This document shows positions 53,345 to 64,000 of a DNA stretch of 64,000 nucleotides, in pieces. Numbering within the stretch: position 1 is the stretch's first letter; the number at the start of each line of letters is the position of its first letter. The notes under the pieces were generated by a model. It searched no databases. It was not told the DNA's origin and saw nothing but the letters and a program-made list of their open reading frames with translations. A program made the translations under genes and the position numbers. Origin of the DNA: Phialophora verrucosa (taxonomy: Eukaryota > Ascomycota > Eurotiomycetes > Chaetothyriales > Herpotrichiellaceae); assembly GCA_002099365.1 (NCBI GenBank), contig MSED01000012.1, forward strand, positions 372,001 through 436,000, given 5' to 3'.

Positions 53345-55897
53345 CTAGCTTGTGTACGAAGGCTTTGTCCTCTCTCGACCCTTATTTTTGTCCAAAAACC
53401 GTCTAGGCTGCTGTTCAGTCCATTGCTCATCATATCCGTCCAGAAAATCGACCAATGAATTCAGCTTCTTAGTATTACCCTCTCCACCCAGTGTCGCCCA
53501 CAGCTCTTTCATGTCCCCGTCCAATGTGGACTTGAATGTGAGTTTGATTCCCAGACGGCTGGCGGGATCTCCGTCACTCGTTCTTTTGGCGCAAGCATTG
53601 GGGTGCTGTAAGCTCGCCGCGACCAGATCGCACTGAATATGGACTGTTCTGAAATCCGCCGTCTCAGGCACAAGTAGTTGGACCCCTCGAATACACACTC
53701 TACCCATGTTGGTGCCATTTTTCAATGGAGTACAGGGGAAAGCAGCCCCCTGCCGAAGCTTTCTCTGAAGCTCTCCATTCTTCCAATTGGTCCCCAGGGA
53801 TGTACTGTGAGGGATAACCGCTAGTGTGTTGCCAATCGCTGGGCTCGGTGCATCCCTTTCAGATGAACCCGGAAAAAGGTTCCCCAATTCTTGGGTTATT
53901 TGAACAAGCCACTCTGGCCCTTCTCTTGACGCCAAAAGCCGCTCAATCGGTTTTCGATATACGATATCGTTGCCAATATGAAGTCTGATTTCTTCAAAAC
54001 TGAAATGTATCGTTGGGATTTTCTTCCGCTCCAAGATCCGTTTTGCCTGTTTGACGGACATGCGGAATCGCAAAGACCTCTGCTGCGATGTCTTATTAAG
54101 TCGAACAACTCCGTTCTGGAGCAGTTGCACTGGACATTCATGGAACAAAGTCACATCGAAACCTTCAAGAACGTCCGTCTCGCTTCCGGCCTCAGGAGAT
54201 GTATCCTGAGGATAATCTTGATCACACTGGTCGTCAATTGGCATTGGAATCGCAACTTCGTTTATGGACTGTCCATATGGTGTGTCATTCTCTTGATCAT
54301 CCCCTGTCATAGATGGGTCCGAAGAATGCAGTCCGTTGTAATCGTCCTGGAAGAGAGATTGCTCTCCCTGCCCAGTCGATAATGGAACCGTAGTCCGGTC
54401 CGGAGACAAGCTTCGCAAGGCCTCAGTCTGCTGGTCATCCAAAGCCTTAGGTGAAACTGAAGGACGACGTTCGTCGCAACTGTCTGGAGTGCCAGTTCGT
54501 CCATTTTGGCCAATGTTGATACCTTGCTGACGGTCAGTTGGTGCGGTTGCTGTGATCGACTGAATGTTCTCCAGGTGGCGTTCATCAATGTTGCCAGTAG
54601 AGACGGCCACAGAGCCCGCTAGTTTGCGTTTCCGGCCAGAGCTATTGCTGGAGCTAGGTTTCGGACGGTTCGAGGTTGAGCCGAAGCGGGTGTGCTGTTT
54701 TGCCGATGCAGTAAGATCTTTGTTGGTGCCATGCTTTCGATAAAGTGCTTCTGATATCCGTTGGCCTATCTTTTTGACAGCAGCTCCGGCGATGGACTCT
54801 CCTCTCGATGCGATGACAGCCGGACTCCTCCGCAGATACCTCTCGGCCCAGCTTAAGAAGGAGGGTGTATATTCCTCGAGTTTCAAAAGCCTCTGCTCTT
54901 CACGTTCTTTTCGAAAGTAGGCATACATTTCGCCAAGAGGGGCGGCCTTTCTTGAATGAGGTACCTTTTTAGAATATTCTCGGCCAAAGACATTGGGAGT
55001 ATACTTTCGGCCTGTCAACCATAGCATAAAATCTATGCCTGCATCAATCTGCATTGACATACTCAGTTTCTTCGTCTTCCCCACAAAGAATCCAGCACAC
55101 GGGTGATGAACGTGAAGTATGATTCGCCGTAAGATACCATTCCTGAAGTCAAGATCGAATCTTAGGACGCCTGCTAGTGGCGAAATCGGTATTTCCAAGA
55201 ATTTAGCCTCTTTGCTTAGCGTCTTGCGGATGTTTTTGCGTGTGCAGCTAGATGCAGAGATGATAAATGGTAGCGGAAGGATTTCGAGAACGTCGCGGGA
55301 TATTTGATGATGAAGCGTCTTTAGATCGCCAGACCATTTGCGAACAGGGCAGTCGGTCCTACCATGAAATGTTTCTTCTGCTCTCCAGTGCCAATCAAAA
55401 CCGAAACAAGAGTCACCGCCGAGTCCTTTTTCCTCAAGTAGTCTTATGGTCACACTTCTGGGATCCCAGAATGGACCAATTGTATCTTCTTCACTCTGAA
55501 TGTGCAAAATGAGGCCGAGATCAGCGTCTGGCGGACCACCTGGTGCTGCAAGTCTGTCACGGCTTTGACCTGATTCCGCAATCTCGTCCAAATAGAAGTT
55601 TTCAAGTCTCTCTGTAAGGCTCTTTTGTAGCTGTTCTGCGGTATTTGTCCAGCCGGCCCTCGGATTTTTCAAAAACGTAAGTAATTGGATGAAGTCGTCT
55701 TGAGAGAGGCATCGCATTGCCTCTTGTGCGAATTGTTGGGCGACTCTGGATACGGATAGGTGACCTCCATTCGAAATGTCTGAATCCAAGATTCCGTCAA
55801 CTGACTGCGACTCGGGCTGCGGATTTCCAAGGTGTCGACGAGCGTTGGTAGTGTGGCAAACTACCAAGGCTCGGAAGCATTGATCGGCACTCTCCAT
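53345..55897 (-). CDS. Large intronless hypothetical protein, 850 residues
   Basis: I do not recognise the family. The frame is open for 850 codons without an intron. Residues about 1-130 are mixed helical; about 130-330 form a folded-looking part with many aromatic residues (CFGFDWHWRAEETFHGR, LRFDLDFRNGILRRIILHVHHPCAGFF, ALGAT-free helices) ending GIDFMLWLTGRKYTPNVF. From about 395 to 570 it is low-complexity, Ser/Gln/Asp-rich with a basic patch (SSGRKRKL) that could be a nuclear signal. The C-terminal part (about 590-830) is folded again. There is no signal peptide or membrane helix and no nuclease, transposase or helicase motif that I can see. Codon use looks less GC-rich than in neighbours, which fits a lineage-specific or transferred gene. 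Confidence 0.7.
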   Translation of the reverse strand: MESADQCFRALVVCHTTNARRHLGNPQPESQSVDGILDSDISNGGHLSVSRVAQQFAQEAMRCLSQDDFIQLLTFLKNPRAGWTNTAEQLQKSLTERLENFYLDEIAESGQSRDRLAAPGGPPDADLGLILHIQSEEDTIGPFWDPRSVTIRLLEEKGLGGDSCFGFDWHWRAEETFHGRTDCPVRKWSGDLKTLHHQISRDVLEILPLPFIISASSCTRKNIRKTLSKEAKFLEIPISPLAGVLRFDLDFRNGILRRIILHVHHPCAGFFVGKTKKLSMSMQIDAGIDFMLWLTGRKYTPNVFGREYSKKVPHSRKAAPLGEMYAYFRKEREEQRLLKLEEYTPSFLSWAERYLRRSPAVIASRGESIAGAAVKKIGQRISEALYRKHGTNKDLTASAKQHTRFGSTSNRPKPSSSNSSGRKRKLAGSVAVSTGNIDERHLENIQSITATAPTDRQQGINIGQNGRTGTPDSCDERRPSVSPKALDDQQTEALRSLSPDRTTVPLSTGQGEQSLFQDDYNGLHSSDPSMTGDDQENDTPYGQSINEVAIPMPIDDQCDQDYPQDTSPEAGSETDVLEGFDVTLFHECPVQLLQNGVVRLNKTSQQRSLRFRMSVKQAKRILERKKIPTIHFSFEEIRLHIGNDIVYRKPIERLLASREGPEWLVQITQELGNLFPGSSERDAPSPAIGNTLAVIPHSTSLGTNWKNGELQRKLRQGAAFPCTPLKNGTNMGRVCIRGVQLLVPETADFRTVHIQCDLVAASLQHPNACAKRTSDGDPASRLGIKLTFKSTLDGDMKELWATLGGEGNTKKLNSLVDFLDGYDEQWTEQQPRRFLDKNKGRERTKPSYTS

Positions 55898-57302
55898 CGC
55901 TCAAAAGCACGGCGGCCAAAAAAGTCTCTTGCTGTTGATCTCAATAGCCCAGACATTCGTTCACAAGGTCATGGAGTAGCTTTGTTTGCAAGCTAGAAAA
56001 TCAGTTGTAGGATCATTTCCATCCGCTCGTGGGAACGGAATGACAAGTAGAATTTCATGAAACGATGTGAAGGAATGGGAAACGCAGCTTGTTATGGCGA
56101 GTGTGACGGCGTGGCACAAATCCAAAGCTTCTGGATCGCACTTTTCGAAAGGACGAGGCAGGAAAGGAAAATTCGCGAGAGGTTCGCACCATGCGACGTT
56201 AAGGCATCCTTCTCCGCCAAGAGGAGCCTGCATTTCACTCTGAGGGTGTCGGGTATGCAACGACAAAGGAAGTGAATCTTTGTTCCGGAGGCAATGCACA
56301 GCGGCTCTTCAGGCAGTGTGTTTGATCCATTGTATGTAGGACGCATCTTCGGAGGCTACCATTCTTTGTTCTCCTTCATCTCGCAGACACGTTTGTCTCA
56401 AATAGGATATGAACCTCGTTCGTCTCCATGTCCGCTTCTCTTTCCTGACTAGTAGACTCGGTACGATGGGGAAGTAGTCCCCCAGAGAAAGACAGAGAGA
56501 TATAGTGAGGAGAGTCAGCAAACTTTACAATGAGATAACGCGGCTCCCAGTTTTGAATTGAACCCTCATTACGGAAATGTAACGGGGAAGGTTGCCCGAG
56601 GGGCTGTAAAGACGCCGCCAAGGCGTCACAGGCCGTATAGGTACCTGTTCGGGACCCACGCGTAATAATACCGTAGGCCTTCGTAACTATATAGTTAGGC
56701 GTCGCCCCGACCCCTTCGAATATGACCATGTCCTCCATTGAGTCACAGAAAGCGGCAGCGCGCCCAGCCTGCGGCTGAACCAGAGGCGGCAGGGCGGATT
56801 CTCCGGTACACAACTTTACAAGGAAAAATGAGGCAGCATCGCAAGAGCAGGAATCTGCCAGTTTTTTGACGCCTGGATTCCTAGCTGAGGGGCAAGTATT
56901 ACTGATCTAAAAGGCAGTTTAAAGCTCAGGTTAAAGCGGCCTTCGCTCACCCACTCAGATCAAACCGCATATGGCAGTTAGGCTTTTCGTACTCGAGTAA
57001 TAGAGGATGTGAGGGAGTGGCCAGTCAGATCACCCGGTCTTGGTATTGGTATTGGCATTGGCGTGACCGGCGTACAGTACACGGTACGGAGCAGGATCCA
57101 AGTCTTCTCGGAGCGCCATGCCATGCGCGAAGCAGAGGAACACTCTGAACGAAGTCTTCATTGACGCCTGTCCACATGCCGCTGTATCGTATCTCCTGTC
57201 CATCTGTCTTTTCCATGCGCGATCGTCTATCTCTCTACACTGTTCACTCTCACCATCCCCCCCTCTCCGTTGTGTGTGTGCGTCTATCTCCCCTTGGTAG
57301 CC
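55898..57302. other. Gene-free stretch with possible decayed repeat DNA
   Basis: No supported gene. From about 56580 to 57000 the sequence alternates GC-rich and AT-rich blocks with many short degenerate words, as seen in decayed fungal repeats, but I can assign no family and found no clear terminal repeats. It also holds the 3' flank of the acyl-CoA ligase gene. Confidence 0.45.
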
Positions 57303-59341
57303 TCACAATCTGGCCCTCTCCGGCTCATCCCTGACCCTCAACCCTCTATCCTTGCCCTCCTTATCCTTCACCTTGAGGATCCTCCTCAGCAACTTCCCCG
57401 TCGGACTCTTGGGCACCTGGCTCGTGAACTCAACCTCCACGATCCACTTGTACCTGACCTTCCTTTCCCGGACGAACTGCAACAGCCGTCTCCCGACCTC
57501 TTCGCTCTCGCGCACGCCCTGCCTGAGGACCACGTACGCCTTCGGTCTCTCGCCCGCGTACTCGTCCGGGATGCCGAGCACGGCACAGTCCTCCACGTCG
57601 GGGTGTCCGAGGAGGAGATCCTCCAGCTCCGCCGGCGGCACCTGCAGGCCCTTGACCTTGATCATCTCCTTGATCCGATCTTCGATGTGGATCAGGCCCT
57701 CGGCGTCGAAGTGGCCCACGTCGCCGGTATGGAAGAACCCGTCCTTGTCGAACGTCTCGGCCGTGGCGGCCGGGTTGTCGAGGTATGCCATGGCGATCTG
57801 CGGTCCTCGCGCAAGGATCTCCCCCGTCTGGCCGACGTCGAGCTCGCGCCCCGTCGTCAAGTCAATCACTTTGGCCTCGGTGTTCGCGACGAGCATGCCC
57901 CCCGTGGTCGCGTACTTGTAGTCGTAGTGGCTGGGCGGGTGGGCCGTGATGCAGCAAGTGCTCTCCGTGGCGCCATACCCCTGCCGGAACCCCGTCCAGG
58001 GGAACTTCTTCTGCAGGAGCGCGATGATCTCCGGGGCGATGGGTGCCGAGCCGGACGACCACCGCTCCACGTGCCGGAGGTCGTAGTCGTCGACGATCTT
58101 GTCGCGCACCAGGCGGATGATGATGGGCGGTACGAGGATGAGTTCTTTGATTTGAAACTCCACGATCGCCTGCAGCATGGACGGCATGCTGAACGACGGC
58201 AGCATGACCGAGTCGCCGTTCATGAAGATCGGATACGTGCAGAAGCGGACCAGGCCGGTGACTTGGGTAGGCTCAAGATCAGTCGTAGCCTTGAACAAAG
58301 ATGGCTCAACAAACCACAAGACGGAAAGCACGTACTGTGAAAGAGCGGCATCACCGCCAGAATCTTATACCCGCCTGGCGCCTGGAGCGCCCTGAGCTGA
58401 TGACACTGTCCGATGACATTGTGGTGCGAAAGCATGACCTGTACGGAGTGAGCAAGTAATCAATGTTTCTCATCATCATCCACTGCTGCTGTGTGTTTGT
58501 CCATGTCCATGTTCTGCCACCACTTACCGCCTTAGGCAACCCCGTCGTCCCACTACTGAAGTTCAAATAGCCGCAGATGTCCTTATTCGTCTTCCCCCGC
58601 GGGATCCGGTAGGGCGGGTCGGGCGTATACCTGGCCCCCCGTTCCATCAAGTCCTGTATACTCAGATGGCCTTCACTTTGGCCCTCCAGCAAGAAGACAC
58701 GTTCGCCAGGGATCCCAGCATTTCGGGCCGCCGCAAGGCCCACCTCCAAGGAAGACGGCAACGTGATAAGGATCTTGCTCTTGGCGATTTTGAGTGCGTA
58801 GGTCATTTCCTCGACATTGTATGCTGGGGACGCGCCGTTGACTCGTCCGCCTGTGCGCCAGGCTGGTTAGTCGACATTCTCGTTTTGCCTTGCACGCGAA
58901 GAGTCAAGCGGCCAAAAGATCGGGAGGGTGAGAAATTCCATACCGGCTCGAATGACGGCCCACATCGCAACGGGGTACCATATCGTGTTGGTGCTGAATA
59001 ACGACACCGTGTCGCCGGGCTGGAGCCCATATTCCTTCACTAGGGCGGTGCTCAACTGGGTGGCCTTCGTCTTGACGGCCGCCCAGTCGAGGCGTTCCTT
59101 CGTGACGGCGTTGACATAGCCGGCCAGTGGTTCACGGGGAGTCTTGTACAGGGGCGAGAATTCGCCAGGCTCGAAGAGCCATTCCCATGTCGAGATGTTC
59201 TCGGGGACTGTGGTGCCGAGGATAATTAGCGTCACACTTAAGCTGTAGACTTATTGTGTCTGTGCTGTTTCGGTTCACAGAGCCGGAGGGGCGTTCAGGC
59301 TTACTATCTAACCGCGGATGAGGCGACTTGAACAGGACCAT
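57303..59341 (-). CDS. Peroxisomal acyl-CoA ligase, 4-coumarate-CoA ligase-like
   Basis: Five exons (59305..59341, 58944..59207, 58528..58850, 58336..58438, 57303..58261) give 561 residues; introns are 97, 93, 89 and 74 nt. Exon 1 joins to give MVLFKSPHPRLDIPENIST. The AMP-binding motif is NFSSGTTGLPKAVMLSH; later motifs are QGYGATESTC, GEILARGPQIAMAYLDN, GFFHTGDVG and the lysine motif PKSPTGKLLRRIL. The reaction is ATP-dependent formation of an acyl-CoA through an acyl-adenylate. The C-terminus is ARL, a match to the PTS1 rule (S/A/C, K/R/H, L), so import into peroxisomes is expected. The substrate may be a phenylpropanoid, fatty or other aryl acid. A plus-strand frame of 356 codons opposite exon 5 is a by-product of GC-rich codons. 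Confidence 0.93.
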
Positions 59342-59644
59342 GCTGGAATGTTAGGACTTGTCAACGCCTACACCGCACCCTACAACCCGTGAGCCTGGCA
59401 AGAAATAGAAGCAGAAACGCAAAAGCTTTGGAGGAATATAGCCGGATATATCGGCCATGATACCGCACAATGCCGGCTCCGCAATCTGGGGGGGCATGAT
59501 GCGGAGAGATCGACTGCATCGGTATTCAATGCCTCGGCTACGGTCAAGCCGCATTCGGTCATCATGGATCTGCTCCATGTTGGTCAGTTATCCATACTCG
59601 TACAGAGCCAGTCCACACTCGCGCCAGCTTCTGTGTCTCGTGCC
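59342..59644. other. Intergenic region between ligase and SMC5
   Basis: Three hundred bases between the ligase start and the SMC5 stop, both on the minus strand. Holds the ligase promoter; no element recognised. Confidence 0.5.
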
Positions 59645-62600
59645 TCAAGCTCCAACTGCAGGAGACTGGCTGGCACTCCCGAGGCTCCGGCCGAAGCCCA
59701 TACCAAAATCCATTCGCCCTCCACCGACTGCTGCACCAATGCCCAACTCCCTCGCCCTCGTCACAAACAGTTTGAAGTCGACCTTGGGACCATCTTGCCA
59801 TTCGCCTTCGTCATCACGCTCCCTCGCGGCGGGCACGTTTTCGCCGCTGACAATGCAAAGCACGGTCATGCCGCGTCTGTACTTCAGGCCGCTGAGCAAC
59901 TTTGGCGTGATGAGGAAATACTGGCTGCCTCCATCGTCCGCAGCGATATCAACCATCCTGCCATGAACCATTCGCTCGTTCCGTGGGTCCATGCCCTGAT
60001 TGATCTCATCGACCACCCGAAATGGAGCGCGACTGAGACTCTGCAGGGCCATGAGGTAGAAGATCGTGCTGACTGCTCTCTCGCCACCCGACTGTCGATG
60101 GCTGTCCAGCAGACTGAGTGGCTCCGACTCGCGGAACTTGACGCTGATTTCTATCGACCACTTCTCGAAATCGAGCCCGTTTTCCGAACCCCCATTTTCC
60201 TCTGTGCACTCATCGGGGTCGTCAGATGATGCCTTGTTCACAGCGACCTGACCCGCACAGCCAATCCTCGCGAACGAGTCAGAGAATGCGTCGTTGATTT
60301 GGGCAACGATCTCGTCGAGGCGAGGTTCCCACCTCTCTCGCACCTTCTTAATCTCACGTCTGAATTCTGCCTGGCGTTCGTTGACATCCTGGACTTGGGC
60401 TTGCAAGGTCTCAATATCTCGAGCCCGCCGCTCGAATTCTGCAATCGTCTGTGCATTACCCCCCTCAGTCAACTCCAGCTTGGCCTTTTCGGCATCAATT
60501 TCGGCCTCCAGATTCTCCGGCGTGTTTAGCGACTGGCACACGTGCCCTAAAAGGTCGTTGAAGCTGTCATCGCCTTCTCTGGCAAGCCTTTTCGCCTCGT
60601 TGGCCACTATCATGGCCTCGTTTTTGGATCTCAGGGCGAGATCATGCTGTTGTCGGTGCGTCTCAGTCGCGGCGTTCTTTTCGGCGTCTTTCTGCTGGAT
60701 GGCCTGAACAACCTCATTGTTCTGGGCTGTTGCAACCTGGAGGTCGGACACCGCCTCGACCAGGATGACTTCCGCTTCAAGAAGGCTGGCGGTTTTGGAC
60801 TTGACCTCTCTTGCTGCTGCCGCAAATTTCAGGACAGCCTCGGTTTTGGCGACGAGCAAGTCGTCGAGTTCCTTCTGTATGCCGTTGATGCGGGCACCCA
60901 CTCCATGGATGGACTCGCGCAGCATCTTGATGGACTCTTCTTTGGTCTGAATCTCCACATCCAGTCGGTCGTATTGCACGCGCCCGTTCTGGATTGCCTC
61001 CTTCTCTTCTCTCTTGGCATTTATCTCGCCTGTGATTTGCTTTTTTTCGGCCTCCAATTGCTTGATTTGATTTACAATATCTGAGAATTCCGCGTGAATC
61101 GCTGCCGCCTCACCTCTGGCTTCATTGAGATCTTGTTGGAGTGCAGCCTTTCGTCCCAGGTCAACAGGCTGGTCCGTCCAGTATCTCGCGCGGCGGACGT
61201 CTTGAACTCGGGCAGAGTAGCCAGCGGCGCCATATTCCCTACGTCTCAGAAAGTGGTAGACCTTTTGGCCGGTGACATAACTCTGGATATCTGTCTTTCC
61301 AATCTCGTCATGCTGCTGTTGAGTAGGCTCTTTGGAGCTTATGCCACAGCGATGCAGGCCTTTTTCAACGCAGAGTTGGGCAAGGACCGCGACTGGGCCT
61401 TGCAGACAATCAAGGGCCCATCCACTCAACCCAAGGCTTTGCATTTGTTCGGGTGACACAGGGGGACTGAACTGATCCAGACTGCCGTTGCTGCGTTCAC
61501 GAAGACTGACATCGTGTAGGCCCAGGCCTCCGTCGGCTGTTGATCCGACCAGCTTCCTCTGAAGTAGCTGGAAGTCGGCCGTGTTTTGCGCAGTGATGAA
61601 CTTGAAGTCAGTCTGCTGCAGCATCGATTCAATAGCATCAGCCATGCGTGGATCCTTGAGCGAGCACTCCACGATCGGCGGGCCATAGACATGTTGGCTG
61701 AACTGATCTTGATTCTCCTGAATCCAGTTCCAAGCCTTCCACGTGGCTTCGGACAGCTCTTTCAGCTTCTCCTCTTGTTGATTGGCATGGCTTCCAAACG
61801 TTTCCAGTCTTGCGGCAAGGCCTATGGCGTCTTCCTTTCGTCTCACTCCGCGCTCGCGTAGGTCTGTTTTGCGTGGCTCCAGTTCGTTGCTTTTCTGCTG
61901 GAGAGCAGCCATACGACTTCTCAGCACCTGCATCTCGTTCGTCAAGCCTGTCACGTCGAAGTTCTGGGGAGCTTCAGCCTTCTTTCTTTTTAGATCCCGT
62001 ACTTTGTTTTGCTCCTGAGCGATGGTATTCTTATTCTTGCTCACGCCCGCCTTCTCCGCTTCGATCTGAGTCGACTTTTCTTTCATGTCATCATCAAGTT
62101 TAGTGATTTCTTTAGCTTTCTTCTCACATTCCTTCAGACTATCCGTCAACTCTTTCTCGCACCTGTTTTTGAACGCCCTGGCCCCCGCTTCGTACTCCTC
62201 CTTTGAGCGCAGCTTCGCCAGCGCGGGCGCAGATGCAGACTTCAGCTGCTTTAGCTCTTGGGTGATGGCTTGCGCGCGCTCTTTGGCTTCTTGAGATATT
62301 GTCTTGGCTGCTTGATAGCGAAGGATCGCACGAGATTGTTCCAATCTGTCCAATCTCAATTTGACCTTTGCTCTCTCCCTCAAGCGCTCCACCTCGGGCC
62401 GTTGTCCCTCTTGTCTATTCTGCAGGTGCGCAAGCTGAGTCCGAGCGTCTTTGTCGTTCTTCATGACTTTGCTCTGGTCTTTCCGTAACTGTTTCAATTC
62501 CTCATGAAGATGGGTCATCTCCGGTCCGGCCACAGCTCGTTGGGTGCTGGCAAGAAGATCCACAGGCGTCATCATCGCAAACTCCACGACCTTGTCTTGA

Positions 62601-63332
62601 GGCAGGAATTGACAGAGGTTGTCGATCTGGATATTGAAGCTGTTTGCCAAGGCCTGCACTTCTCTGCCCACCGACTGTTTCCCATTGATGAAGTATGTAG
62701 ACTGGTTCCCCTCTCTTTTAATGACTCTCGTGATGACGGGGTTCTTTCGCATCGAGGGTTTCCGCTGCAGTTCAATCTCCATGGTGGCTTCGCGGCAGCC
62801 GTGCTTCACAAACTCTGCAGGTTCCTTTGCACGTCCAAGGTGCTGTCGAGGATGAGCCAGGTAATCAGGCAGACAAGAGTAGCCAACTTACCTTGGGTGG
62901 CCATCCCAGCCCAAGACAAATAGCGCAGACAAGCGTACTCTTTCCAGTACCGTTCGGACCGATTACCATGTTCAAACTCGGTCCAGGGAAGAACTCTGCA
63001 GACGTGTACGTGACGAAGTTGGTTAATTTGACACGAACGATGGCACCAGGCTGATGACCCGATCGAACCTTAACATTACGATTGCTGGGGCCGGTGGTGA
63101 CCTGAGGTTTGCGCAGTGGCAGCGTAGAGTCAGCTGTCCTTGGCCTTCGTTCCGCACCGGAGGAGGAAGAAGAGTCTTCTGCATCATCATTCTCGCCGTC
63201 GAGGTTGGCACTCATTCGAATACGCTTTTTGTCGTTTGGTGCAGTTGAGGCAGGCGTGTTAGGCCGAGACTCCTCGTCATCAGAATCAGACGTTCCTGAA
63301 CGACGACGTCCTCGGGAAGCCATGCCCGCCAA
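59645..63332 (-). CDS. smc5: SMC5, structural maintenance of chromosomes protein 5
   Basis: Two exons, 62892..63332 and 59645..62842, give 1212 residues; the 49-nt intron starts GTAAGT and ends GACAG. After a Ser/Asp-rich tail the head begins near residue 100 with VRVKLTNFVTYTSAEFFPGPSLN and Walker A GPNGTGKST (about 125-133). Exon 2 continues HLGRAKEPAEFVKHG and NLCQFLPQDKVVEFA, which is characteristic of Smc5. Long coiled coils flank a hinge at about 525-700. The C-terminal head has the signature HRQSGGERAVST (about 1060) and Walker B VVDEINQGMD (about 1087). Smc5 pairs with Smc6 and the Nse proteins in a nuclear complex for repair by recombination and fork restart. The start could also be the ATG three codons on. 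Confidence 0.96.
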
Positions 63333-64000
63333 TCTGCCTGGCGGGTTTAGGATACTCGGTCGGAGAAAATGTGGGCGTCTTTGTCGAAGGACGTAAGGTG
63401 GACGTAAATCAGGCCCTCAATTCTCATTGCCGAAGTCTGCCCCAGAGGAAGGTGACGCGTGACGCGTCGAAACGCGCATACTGCCCGTCACGTGCGGGGA
63501 CAATCAACGTGTCGACAGGAAAGTGTTCGCTCAGATGTCGAGCTCGAGTTGCTACGACGAGATGTACTCCGTACTGTGTACACCTGATGCTATTGTCGTA
63601 CATATCATTTTCCCTGACAAACGCTTTCCGTTGTCCAGACTCTCAACGCAGCCAACTTTTGGATATTCATATCAAACTCCCGACACCTGGCCGAAATCCC
63701 GTACTGCCCAGTACTGATACATACGGACGTACGCCCTATCCCGCCTGCCGCGAGCAGCATCTCCTGCCACAAATAGCGACTCAATGAAATCAGCACTTTC
63801 TCCTACATTATACCTCCACACGTAGGGTATCTCTGGTTGCTAATTGAACCTCCGATAATCAAGAAAAGATGGGACGCGGTCGAGCCACGGCCAATCAGTC
63901 AAATCAGAAAAACTTCCCGCGTGGTACCTGGTGGAAGTGGTTAGAAATAACGGACCAAATCTAAGAGGCAAATCCACTTACAGCCAGAAAAATTGCGGTC
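63333..64000. other. SMC5 upstream region
   Basis: Holds the MCB sites at 63455-63467 and a TACTCCGTA motif at 63565-63573. Beyond about 63600 I see no gene; any neighbour would begin outside the window. Confidence 0.5.
63455..63467. promoter_or_regulatory. Two MluI cell-cycle boxes upstream of SMC5
   Basis: Two exact ACGCGT palindromes, 63455-63460 and 63462-63467, one base apart, with a partial ACGCG at 63473-63477. In yeasts ACGCGT is the site of the MBF (Mbp1/Swi6) factor for G1/S transcription. They lie about 123 bases before the SMC5 start. Function in this fungus is inferred. Confidence 0.6.

Noticed and set aside
56580..57000. A transposon or LTR at the edge of the AT-richer island
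   Set aside because: I found no terminal repeats, target-site duplication or transposase/reverse transcriptase motif, so only the words possible decayed repeat are justified.
57270..58340. Plus-strand open frame of 356 codons
   Set aside because: It lies opposite exon 5 of the acyl-CoA ligase, whose motifs are clear; the antisense frame is His/Arg/Asp/Leu-rich with no motif and is explained by GC-rich third positions.

Overview
This window is nuclear DNA of a filamentous ascomycete (Pezizomycotina). The reasons are short GT-AG introns (44 to 97 nt, many with a CTAAC branch site 10 to 15 nt before the AG), about 20 protein genes in 64 kb on both strands, and typical fungal families: Zn2Cys6 regulator, AP-1-like bZIP, RTA1, HET, 2EXR and rhodopsin-like membrane proteins, DUF7729-type GPI protein, PTS1 acyl-CoA ligase. 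The style fits Eurotiomycetes, perhaps Chaetothyriales, but that placement is inference. Exon models were built by eye; in each multi-exon model the exons sum to a whole number of codons.

Layout. 1-8.3 kb: a truncated fasciclin protein, a Rad5/HLTF-like SNF2-RING protein, a small conserved fungal protein and an aldo-keto reductase. 11.3-12.4 kb: an AP-1-like bZIP factor. 13.4-19.6 kb: housekeeping genes (phosducin-like PLP2, coatomer gamma, signal peptidase subunit SPC2). 20.5-26.8 kb: a compact alpha-glucoside utilisation cluster of Zn2Cys6 regulator, MFS sugar permease and GH13 maltase; permease and maltase diverge from one promoter region. 28-38.6 kb: accessory genes (an orphan, a GPI-anchored protein, a 2EXR protein, a HET protein, an RTA1 protein). 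40-51.5 kb: a UDP-galactose-type transporter, a Zn-cluster-less regulator-like protein, a SAM methyltransferase, an amino acid/choline permease and a rhodopsin-like membrane protein. 52-57 kb: an AT-richer stretch with one tRNA gene and a large intronless orphan. 57.3-63.3 kb: a peroxisomal acyl-CoA ligase and SMC5, with two MluI cell-cycle boxes upstream of SMC5.

The most unusual object is the tRNA-Phe(GAA) gene at 52695-52838 (minus). Besides a canonical 18-nt intron at 37/38, it carries a 53-nt insertion in the anticodon stem that looks exactly like one of this genome's mRNA introns: GT start, ACTAAC branch site, AG end. Removing both gives a perfectly paired 73-nt tRNA-Phe. If the insertion is spliced, a Pol III tRNA precursor would depend on the spliceosome or on a non-standard endonuclease cut.

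Long gaps (for example 0.3-2.1, 8.3-11.3 and 30.6-32.7 kb) hold no gene I can support.
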